Source: Pseudoalteromonas sp. UG3-2 (GTDB lineage Bacteria; Pseudomonadota; Gammaproteobacteria; Enterobacterales; Alteromonadaceae). From it: DNA of 64,000 nt. The stretch is taken from NCBI RefSeq assembly GCF_037120705.1, contig NZ_JAWLJU010000001.1, forward strand, positions 186,001 through 250,000, written 5' to 3'. The notes beneath the pieces were generated by a model. It was not told the DNA's origin. It searched no databases and saw only the letters and a program-made list of their open reading frames with translations. Positions 57,743-64,000 of the stretch are shown one piece after another; the first letter of the stretch is position 1, and every line of letters starts with the position of its first letter. Both the position numbers and the translations under genes were made by a program.

Positions 57743-58996
57743 GTGAGCGCACCGTCTCAACTTGATGCAACACCCACTACAGAGCCGCAACAGCCGGGTC
57801 AATACCGCTTTGCGCTAGGTGCATTAACCTCGCTGTTTTTTATGTGGGGTTTTATTACCTGTTTAAATGACATCTTGATCCCCTATCTCAAGGGAGCATT
57901 TGAGTTAAATTACACTCAAGCTATGCTGATCCAATTTTGTTTTTTCAGTGCCTATTTTGTGGTTTCTATTCCTGCAGGTCGCCTAGTAAGTAGGATCGGT
58001 TATCAGAAAGGGATTGTTTCAGGTTTACTAATCGCAGGACTTGGCTGCATTTTGTTCTATCCTGCAGCTGAAAGCGGCATTTACAGTGTGTTTCTGTTTG
58101 CGTTGTTTGTGCTTGCCGCTGGGATCACCATTTTGCAAGTTGCAGCGAATCCCTTTGTCAGCGTGTTAGGCTCCCCTGAAACGGCGCCTGCAAGGTTGAC
58201 CATGACCCAAGCGTTTAACTCACTTGGCACCACAGTAGCACCATTTTTCGGAGCCATTTTAATATTCAGTGAAGGCAGTGTGGTTGAGGTCGGCGATGCC
58301 AGCGCAACGCAAATGCCATACCTGATGTTGGCCGCTATGCTGGCAGCCCTGGCCATTATTTTTGCTTTTTTGAAATTACCACAGCTCAAGGGCACCACAG
58401 AGCAAAACCAGCTTGGTGACTCAAAAGCATGGCACCATAAACACTTAGTGCTCGGCGCAATCGGTATTTTTGTTTACGTTGGTGCAGAAGTGGCCATAGG
58501 CTCAACACTGGTTAGCTTTTTACATCAGCCTGACATTGGTGACATGACTGAAGCGCAAGCTGCGAAATTGATTGCCTACTATTGGGGCGGTGCCATGGTT
58601 GGACGCTTTATTGGCGCCTTAGTGATGCAAAAGGTATCTGGCCGTATTGTACTAACATTCAACGCGTTATGCGCGTTTGCCTTAGTCATTATCGCGGTGC
58701 TGAGTGATGGCAAACTGGCTATGTGGAGCATCTTAGCCGTTGGACTGTGTAACTCAGTTATGTTCCCAACTATTTTCAGCTTGGCGCTCAACGGTCTTGG
58801 TAAGCAAACCGCTGAAGGCTCGGGTATCTTATGTTTGGCCATTGTTGGGGGTGCATTTATTCCGCTGCTGCAAGGCGTGCTTGCAGATGGCATCAATTTA
58901 CAAATTTCATTTTTATTACCAGCTCTGTGTTATATCTATATTGCCTACTTTGGCTTTAAAGGGGCTGAACCTCAGCGTTTCAAGGGTAAAAGCTAA
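57743..58996 (+). CDS. Sugar MFS transporter, FucP/GluP type
   Basis: A 417-residue, twelve-helix glucose/galactose-type symporter (FGHS/FucP family). Motifs: [44 protein letters not shown], and [15 protein letters not shown]. Start is GTG at 57743, with TAGGAG 6 bases upstream. Its stop TAA overlaps the ATG of the GH3 gene by one base (TAATG), so both are translated together: sugar released by the GH3 enzyme can enter by this carrier. Confidence 0.93.
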   Translation: MSAPSQLDATPTTEPQQPGQYRFALGALTSLFFMWGFITCLNDILIPYLKGAFELNYTQAMLIQFCFFSAYFVVSIPAGRLVSRIGYQKGIVSGLLIAGLGCILFYPAAESGIYSVFLFALFVLAAGITILQVAANPFVSVLGSPETAPARLTMTQAFNSLGTTVAPFFGAILIFSEGSVVEVGDASATQMPYLMLAAMLAALAIIFAFLKLPQLKGTTEQNQLGDSKAWHHKHLVLGAIGIFVYVGAEVAIGSTLVSFLHQPDIGDMTEAQAAKLIAYYWGGAMVGRFIGALVMQKVSGRIVLTFNALCAFALVIIAVLSDGKLAMWSILAVGLCNSVMFPTIFSLALNGLGKQTAEGSGILCLAIVGGAFIPLLQGVLADGINLQISFLLPALCYIYIAYFGFKGAEPQRFKGKS

Positions 58997-61533
58997 TGAA
59001 CAAAAAGAATACTTTACTCACTATTATTGCCGCAGCATTAGCACTTTCTGGCTGTGACAGTAAAGAAGTAGCAAGTACTAGTGACGACAAAAGCGTAAAA
59101 AACTGGCCGGTCATTGAATCAGCCGTAAAGTCAGACTCGGATATTGAAGCCAAAGTAGCTGAACTACTTAAGGACATGACTCTAGAGCAAAAAGTTGCAC
59201 AAATGATCCAACCTGAGATCCGCAACATGACGGTGGAAGACATGCGCCAGTATGGCTTTGGTTCTTACCTAAACGGGGGGGGTGCGTTTCCTTACAACAA
59301 CAAACACGCAACACCACAAGACTGGGTGAAGCTAGCAGAGTCTCTTTATCAGGCATCGATTGACGATAGCTTAGATGGTAGCCGCATTCCGACTATGTGG
59401 GGAACAGATGCAGTTCATGGTCATAATAACGTCGTAGGAGCCACTTTATTCCCACACAACATCGGCTTAGGTGCGGCCAACAATCCTGAGTTGATTGAAA
59501 AAATAGCGCAAATTACAGCCAAAGAGGTTCTTGCAACTGGCATCGATTGGATTTTTGCGCCAACCGTTGCCGTCGTTCGTGATGACCGCTGGGGACGAAC
59601 CTATGAAGGCTACTCCGAGCATCCAGACATCGTGAGAAGTTATTCAAGAGCCATCGTAACGGGTTTACAAGGCTCACCTGAGCAGGACTTTTTAGGTGAC
59701 ACCCATGTAATTAGTACCGTAAAACATTTCGTGGGTGATGGCGGTACTGTGGATGGCGATGACCAAGGTGATAATATCGCCAGCGAAAAAGAAATGATTG
59801 CACTGCATGCACAAGGGTACGTTGGAGGCCTTGAAGCAGGTGCGCAGTCTGTGATGGCGTCATTCAACAGCTGGCACGGTGAGAAAGTACATGGCAGTCA
59901 TTACTTGCTCACTCAAGTTCTGAAAGAACGCATGAACTTCGACGGTTTTGTTGTTAGTGACTGGAATGGCCATGGCCAAATTCCTGGTTGCACTAATGAC
60001 AGCTGCGCCCAGGCAATTAATGCTGGTATTGACATTGTCATGGCACCGAACGACTGGAAGTCATTGTATTATAATACCGTTGAGCAAGTACAAAACGGTG
60101 AAATTGCGCAGACACGCATCGATGATGCAGTCACTCGCATACTAAGAGTTAAACTTCGAGCAGGCTTGTTTGACAGACCAAGCCCAGCCAATCGAGATTT
60201 CGCAGGCAAAACCGATATCATCGGTTCTGATGAGCATCGTGAAGTGGCTCGTCAAGCCGTGAGAGAGTCATTGGTGCTATTAAAAAACAAAGCCCAACTT
60301 CTGCCTCTTAATCCAAACCAAGACATTCTTATGGCAGGTGATGGCGCAGACAATATCGGCAAGCAATCTGGCGGCTGGAGCATTACTTGGCAAGGGACCA
60401 ATAATACAAATGCCGACTTCCCCGGTGGTACCTCTATTTACGATGGCATAAAAGCACAGGTTGAAGCCGCAGGCGGCACAGTCACCTTGAGTGAGTCAGG
60501 CAATTACGACAACAAGCCGGATGTCGCTATTGTTGTATTTGGTGAAGATCCATACGCTGAAGGTCACGGAGATAGAGCCACGCTTGAGTATAAGCCACAA
60601 GATAAATCTGATCTGGAGCTATTAAAGCGCTTGCAATCTCAAGGTATTCCAACCGTCTCTATTTTTATTAGTGGACGCCCAATGTGGGTTAACCCTGAAT
60701 TGAATGCCTCAGATGCTTTCGTTGCTGCATGGCTACCAGGCTCTGAAGGGGTTGGCGTCGCAGACGTGATCCTTAGCGATAAAGATGGAAAAGCAAAATA
60801 TGACTTTACCGGCAAGCTTAGCTATTCATGGCCTAGCTCCCCCACTCAGATAGTTAACTTTGGCGACCAAGAGTACAACCCGCTGCTTGCTTATGGCTTT
60901 GGCTTAAGCTATCAAGATGACAATGTATTACCAGATACACTGCAAGAGGAGTTTGCCTCTGACTATGGCAGCCAACAAGGCGTTGAACTGCTGGTAAGGT
61001 CAATTAATAAACCTTGGCAAGGGCATTTATTCAATACTGAAGAGTCTTTACATATCAATGCAAATACTGCAGAGATCGGTGGCTTGAAATATCGTACAAC
61101 TGACCGAGAAGTTCAAGAAGATGCTGTTATGTTAGCATTTGATGGCAGCACCAACAGCGGCTTCCGGTTAGCCAGTGAAAGCTATTTTAGGGAAGATTTG
61201 AGCCCGAATATACCTGACCAAGCAGCTTTAAGTTTTATGGCCCTTGTTGCAAGCAAGCCATCAGCGCCTGTGATGTTGACAATGAGCTGTGAAGGCGAAG
61301 CAGATACAGCAGGCTCCTGCACTGCTCAACTTGATATTAGTGAACAACTGCAATCAATGCCTGAAAACACATGGCAGACAGTTACTATAGGCCTAGATTG
61401 CTTCACTAGCCAAGGCTTTAATACCGCTAAAACGGTTGTGCCATTAGAGCTTGCGACCAAAGGTAAACTGGAACTTGGTTTGTCTGAAATAAAAATCGTG
61501 GCAGAAGAATCACCTACCATTCAATGCCAATAA
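58996..61533 (+). CDS. Beta-glucosidase/exo-glucanase lipoprotein, glycoside hydrolase family 3
   Basis: An 845-residue lipoprotein: signal peptide with lipobox LALSGC (C20), so anchored in a membrane on the periplasmic (or surface) side. GH3 N domain about 45-390 (nucleophile D322 in VVSDWNG; EIRNMTVEDMRQYGFGSYLNGGG early; KHFVGDGG), GH3 C domain about 420-660 (LLLKNKAQLLPL, ERATLEY-like acid/base region GHGDRATLEY), and a C-terminal beta domain (about 690-840) of the ExoP/glucan-binding type. Acts on beta-1,3/1,4-glucan oligosaccharides such as those from laminarin or cellulose, releasing glucose. It is the second gene of the MFS-GH3 unit. Confidence 0.94.
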   Translation: MNKKNTLLTIIAAALALSGCDSKEVASTSDDKSVKNWPVIESAVKSDSDIEAKVAELLKDMTLEQKVAQMIQPEIRNMTVEDMRQYGFGSYLNGGGAFPYNNKHATPQDWVKLAESLYQASIDDSLDGSRIPTMWGTDAVHGHNNVVGATLFPHNIGLGAANNPELIEKIAQITAKEVLATGIDWIFAPTVAVVRDDRWGRTYEGYSEHPDIVRSYSRAIVTGLQGSPEQDFLGDTHVISTVKHFVGDGGTVDGDDQGDNIASEKEMIALHAQGYVGGLEAGAQSVMASFNSWHGEKVHGSHYLLTQVLKERMNFDGFVVSDWNGHGQIPGCTNDSCAQAINAGIDIVMAPNDWKSLYYNTVEQVQNGEIAQTRIDDAVTRILRVKLRAGLFDRPSPANRDFAGKTDIIGSDEHREVARQAVRESLVLLKNKAQLLPLNPNQDILMAGDGADNIGKQSGGWSITWQGTNNTNADFPGGTSIYDGIKAQVEAAGGTVTLSESGNYDNKPDVAIVVFGEDPYAEGHGDRATLEYKPQDKSDLELLKRLQSQGIPTVSIFISGRPMWVNPELNASDAFVAAWLPGSEGVGVADVILSDKDGKAKYDFTGKLSYSWPSSPTQIVNFGDQEYNPLLAYGFGLSYQDDNVLPDTLQEEFASDYGSQQGVELLVRSINKPWQGHLFNTEESLHINANTAEIGGLKYRTTDREVQEDAVMLAFDGSTNSGFRLASESYFREDLSPNIPDQAALSFMALVASKPSAPVMLTMSCEGEADTAGSCTAQLDISEQLQSMPENTWQTVTIGLDCFTSQGFNTAKTVVPLELATKGKLELGLSEIKIVAEESPTIQCQ

Positions 61534-61598
61534 GTGGAATTAATAGCTAAGCGGCTCAACTGCTTTACATACATTCGCTAGATTTGTTTTGTTTAGTA

Positions 61599-61645
61599 GA
61601 CACCCACTGTTCAGTAGACACCCACCGAAATTAAGGTGGGTGTCT
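61599..61645 (+). repeat. GACACCCAC repeat pair and perfect hairpin beside the RAYT gene
   Basis: A copy at 61599-61607, a second at 61617-61625, and the reverse GTGGGTGTC at 61636-61644. AGACACCCACC (61616-61626) and GGTGGGTGTCT (61635-61645) form a perfect 11-base-pair stem with an 8-base loop. It lies 136 bases before the transposase start. This is the complete inverted form from which the single motifs elsewhere may derive. Confidence 0.85.
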
Positions 61646-61649
61646 TTTT
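61616..61649 (+). terminator. Terminator made from the motif hairpin, after the GH3 gene
   Basis: The 11-base-pair hairpin is followed by TTTTT (61645-61649), so on the plus strand it has the form of an intrinsic terminator about 85 bases after the GH3 stop. On the minus strand there is no equal T run. It would separate the sugar operon from the transposase gene. Confidence 0.65.
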
Positions 61650-61781
61650 AAGAAAAGCACTGAAACTACTTTTTCCTCAAACTCTTTGTAATCCCCCTCA
61701 CAAAAAATCAAAGGCCATGTTGGCTTTTTGCAAATTAGTATCTAACCTTTAAATTGCATTCAAAGGATTGAAGGTGAATTA

Positions 61782-62759
61782 ATGGCAACCGCTAGAAGCA
61801 GACAAGTCTGTCTTAAAGAAACCCCATATTATCATTGTATTTCTCGCTGCGTTAGAAGAGCTTTTTTGTGTGGCTCAGACAGCCATACGGGAAAAAACTA
61901 TGACCATCGTCGTCGCTGGGTTGAAAATAGACTACTGATATTACAAAAGGTTTTTTGTATTAATATTTGTGCATACGCAGTTATGAGTAACCATACGCAT
62001 GTCGTATTACACGTCGACCTCGACAAAGCAAAAGAGCTCACTGATCATCAAGTTTTGCAGCGGTGGAGCTACTGTTACCAAAGCTGTGAAACCGTTAATA
62101 AGTTATTGTCTGGTCAGAGACTGCTCGAACACGAACAATTTAAAATCAAAACAAAGGCCAAAGAAATAAGAAGCCGACTAACTGACATTAGCTGGTTTAT
62201 GCGTTCGCTAAATGAATACATCGCCAGAAAAGCCAATATTGAAGATCAGTGTACAGGCCGGTTCTGGGAGGGAAGGTTTAAGTCTCAGGCCTTACTAGAC
62301 GAAGCAGCACTACTCGCATGCATGGCTTATGTCGATCTAAACCCAGTTCGGGCGAAAGAAGCTAAAACATTAGAAGGTTCTAATTTCACCAGCATTAAAA
62401 AGCGTCTTTTTCATGCCGATCCTGATGATCAACCACAGGGTTTATTGCCTTTTGCCACTGACCAAGAACATAGGTCTTTGCAGCAACAATTCTTGCCCAT
62501 CAGCTTAGAAGCCTATATCGACTTAGTCAAAGTCACAGGGCAATGTATTCGCAGTGACAAACCTGGCCTCTTGCCAAAAGATTCTACCCTATTGAAGCGT
62601 TTAAAAATAAAGGCCATAGCCTGGATGAAAATGACAAAAGGGTTTGAGCATATCTTCCACGGTGCTGTAGGAAGGTCAAACTCTAAACGACGATTTTGCA
62701 GGGCTCTATGCTTCAAACGCCTCTCAGGTATCACCAGTTGCGCTCTATTACTTGGCTAG
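61782..62759 (+). CDS. REP-associated tyrosine transposase (RAYT), Y1/HUH type
   Basis: A 325-residue single-domain HUH transposase of the IS200/REP-associated group. HUH motif MSNHTHVVL (H71, H73), candidate catalytic tyrosine Y146 in SLNEYIARKANIE, then the hallmark GRFWEGRFKSQ (159-169) and MAYVDLNPVRAKEA (181-194), and a long C-terminal part typical of the larger variants. Reads from an ATG with AAGGTG 6 bases before. No inverted terminal repeats or target duplication frame it as an insertion sequence, so it is probably a domesticated or resident RAYT that handles the nearby GTGGGTGTC hairpins. Codon and base composition look like the neighbours. Confidence 0.93.
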   Translation: MATARSRQVCLKETPYYHCISRCVRRAFLCGSDSHTGKNYDHRRRWVENRLLILQKVFCINICAYAVMSNHTHVVLHVDLDKAKELTDHQVLQRWSYCYQSCETVNKLLSGQRLLEHEQFKIKTKAKEIRSRLTDISWFMRSLNEYIARKANIEDQCTGRFWEGRFKSQALLDEAALLACMAYVDLNPVRAKEAKTLEGSNFTSIKKRLFHADPDDQPQGLLPFATDQEHRSLQQQFLPISLEAYIDLVKVTGQCIRSDKPGLLPKDSTLLKRLKIKAIAWMKMTKGFEHIFHGAVGRSNSKRRFCRALCFKRLSGITSCALLLG

Positions 62760-63194
62760 CAAGTTTTCATATTAACCATGTACTTATACAGTTAATGCGG
62801 CTGGCTTATTCATAGATTCCTCTACTGACTGCAAATGACCAATAAGGCTTATCTAAAGTAAACGATTCCCTAGCAATGACTATTGAATTAGCGTAGATCT
62901 AAAGAGTTTTCAATCCATAGAAACCTCCCACTCAATATATAAACCTTAAGGTGGCTGTCTACTAATTACATTGGGTGTCAGCTTAGTTCCTAGCCGGATC
63001 GACTACTTAGTCTCACTGTAAATTTGTCACCGAAAAGACAAGTTGTCACAACAAAAGTACCAACAATTTGAATGGGTGTCTTGTATAGACCTCTTGTATA
63101 GACCTTGTATAAACCTTGGCTACCTCGGACTTTTCTGTGCTTATCTCCATAGTTAAATTGCATGGCTGTCTACGTTTTATCGCACACCATAAAT
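62760..63194. other. Spacer after the RAYT gene with decayed motif copies
   Basis: About 430 bases with four motif variants, all in the reverse orientation: GTGGCTGTC at 62951-62959, TTGGGTGTC at 62971-62979, ATGGGTGTC at 63072-63080 and ATGGCTGTC at 63172-63180. Short direct repeats (CTTGTATAGAC twice near 63080-63105) are also seen. No gene is visible. Confidence 0.65.
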
Positions 63195-63198
63195 AAAA

Positions 63199-63219
63199 AA
63201 GCCGCTCAAAGAGCGGCTT
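63199..63219 (-). terminator. Terminator of the right-edge TonB receptor
   Basis: AAGCCGCTC-AAA-GAGCGGCTT is a perfect 9-base-pair stem with 3-base loop; on the minus strand it is followed by a run of T (plus-strand A run at 63195-63200). It begins about 16 bases after the stop of the TonB receptor gene, read leftward. Confidence 0.9.
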
Positions 63220-63234
63220 GCTTATAAAGTATAA

Positions 63235-64000
63235 TTAATTACCCATGCTGTATCTAAAACCAATGGAGTATCTTGGTCCATATTGTGCAGCGCTTAAGAA
63301 TTGACTTTCAAAGCGGCTGAATGAACGCTCAGTCTCATTGGTTAAGTTAACCCCTTCAAAAAACACGGTTGTGCGTTCATTGATGTCATAGTTAACACTC
63401 AAATCCCATTGCAAGTATTCTTCCGCGTATTGTGGTGGCGCACTTGCACCCGAATCAGGAAGCCCTTGAGCAATTAGGTATTGGTCACGCCACGCCCCTG
63501 TTACTTTTACAGACAGCCCATCTTTCTCGTAAAAGACCTGTACGTTTGCCGAGTCACTCAGTCCGGCCAACACAGCTTGTGAAGCTAAGACATAGTTATC
63601 GTACTCAACATCGCCATCCACCATAGTGGCGTTGAAACCAGCACCAAAGCCAGAATCACCAAACAGATGTTGCACCGCAACTTCAACACCATTTACTTTA
63701 CGAGAGCCGACGTTTTCCGGTGAGTTAATGGTCCATTCGATCAGCGGATCGGTGGCAGGATCGGGAAGAATACGGTTGTTCTCTCCAATTCCTACGCCAT
63801 TGGCCACTATCTCATTGTAAATAGCGGCATCGGTTGCTTGCTCACCACGTGCTTCAATAGCAGCAACCGCGTCGTTCCAACGTTGTCCTTGGTAAACATC
63901 GTGCAAGCCATCAAACGTCGTTTTCACTTGGCTGTTATCAATCCAGTTATCAACGTCTTTCCAGAAAAGACCTACCGAGGCATAACTTCCCTCTTCATAG
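63235..64000 (-). CDS. TonB-dependent receptor, C-terminal part (runs off the right edge)
   Basis: The frame is open to position 64000. An internal GTG at 63927 is not the true start, since the upstream codons continue with receptor-like sequence (YEEGSYASVGLFWKDVDNW). About 255 residues of the outer-membrane barrel are visible, with strands such as FGAGFNATMVDGDVEYDN and LSVKVTGAWRDQYLIAQG and the final phenylalanine-type end (YGPRYSIGFRYSMGN). The pattern fits large TonB receptors of the carbohydrate type found beside glycoside hydrolases in Alteromonadales, so uptake of glucan oligosaccharides is a reasonable guess. Confidence 0.85.
   Translation of the reverse strand, partial: YEEGSYASVGLFWKDVDNWIDNSQVKTTFDGLHDVYQGQRWNDAVAAIEARGEQATDAAIYNEIVANGVGIGENNRILPDPATDPLIEWTINSPENVGSRKVNGVEVAVQHLFGDSGFGAGFNATMVDGDVEYDNYVLASQAVLAGLSDSANVQVFYEKDGLSVKVTGAWRDQYLIAQGLPDSGASAPPQYAEEYLQWDLSVNYDINERTTVFFEGVNLTNETERSFSRFESQFLSAAQYGPRYSIGFRYSMGN

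Noticed and set aside
61782..62759. Calling the transposase gene a full insertion sequence
   Set aside because: No matching ends or accessory gene flank it; the hairpin lies only on the upstream side, as in resident REP-associated transposases.
63235..63927. Treating the right-edge ORF as a complete 230-residue protein
   Set aside because: The apparent start is an internal GTG; the frame continues to the window end with receptor-like sequence.

Overview
The window looks like a chromosomal segment of a marine Gammaproteobacterium of the Alteromonadales, most likely Pseudoalteromonas or a close relative. This is inferred from gene content and protein style (paired Bfr subunits plus Bfd, many TonB receptors, a tandem-95 giant surface protein, sigma-54-controlled MacB-like operons, GH1/GH3 sugar loci); no rRNA or other marker gene is present. 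About 34 protein genes are supported. I saw no tRNA, rRNA or CRISPR array.

Left part (1-10 kb, all minus strand). A sigma-54-controlled ABC efflux operon reads leftward from about 7286: a 32-codon membrane peptide, an HlyD-type adaptor, a MacB-type ATPase, two FtsX/MacB permeases, an NtrC-type regulator and a histidine kinase cut by the window edge. Two operators of the TGTCCG..CGGACA type and a -24/-12 promoter sit in front of it. Upstream lie a receiver-histidine kinase, thymidine kinase and a periplasmic solute-binding protein.

10-19.5 kb: a DNA alkylation repair pair (Ada-AlkA fusion and Ogt, overlapping by ATGA), a CDF zinc-type exporter, an RND heavy-metal efflux pair with a small His/Cys-rich periplasmic protein, then iron storage: two complementary bacterioferritin subunits (one keeps the ferroxidase ligands, the other keeps the haem methionine) and bacterioferritin-associated ferredoxin, with Fur-like boxes.

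19.9-29.8 kb: signalling proteins (a 1495-residue propeller-PAS-GGDEF-EAL protein, a Cache hybrid histidine kinase, a pseudo-receiver/receiver protein) and a second, unusual CDF transporter.

29.8-42.7 kb: one 4266-residue secreted repeat protein that carries a GlyGly-CTERM-like sorting tail internally, followed by a signal-peptide-like segment and an outer-membrane beta-barrel.

43.4-52 kb: two Fur-box-associated TonB receptors flank a three-domain sulfur enzyme (cysteine desulfurase + metallo-beta-lactamase + rhodanese). 52-64 kb: threonine aldolase, then a beta-glucoside/glucan locus (sugar porter + LacI regulator, GH1, sugar MFS + GH3 lipoprotein, and a TonB receptor running off the right edge), with two LacI-type operators between GH1 and the MFS gene.

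The most distinctive signal is a short motif, GACACCCAC / GTGGGTGTC and one- or two-base variants. I found none in the intergenic spacers before 46 kb, but about 25 copies in nearly every spacer from 46.1 to 63.2 kb, in regular arrays, inverted pairs and a perfect hairpin that lies 136 bases before a single-domain HUH/Y1 tyrosine transposase of the REP-associated (RAYT) type. One copy supplies the last codons of the threonine aldolase. I read this as a RAYT/REP system colonising the spacers of this region.
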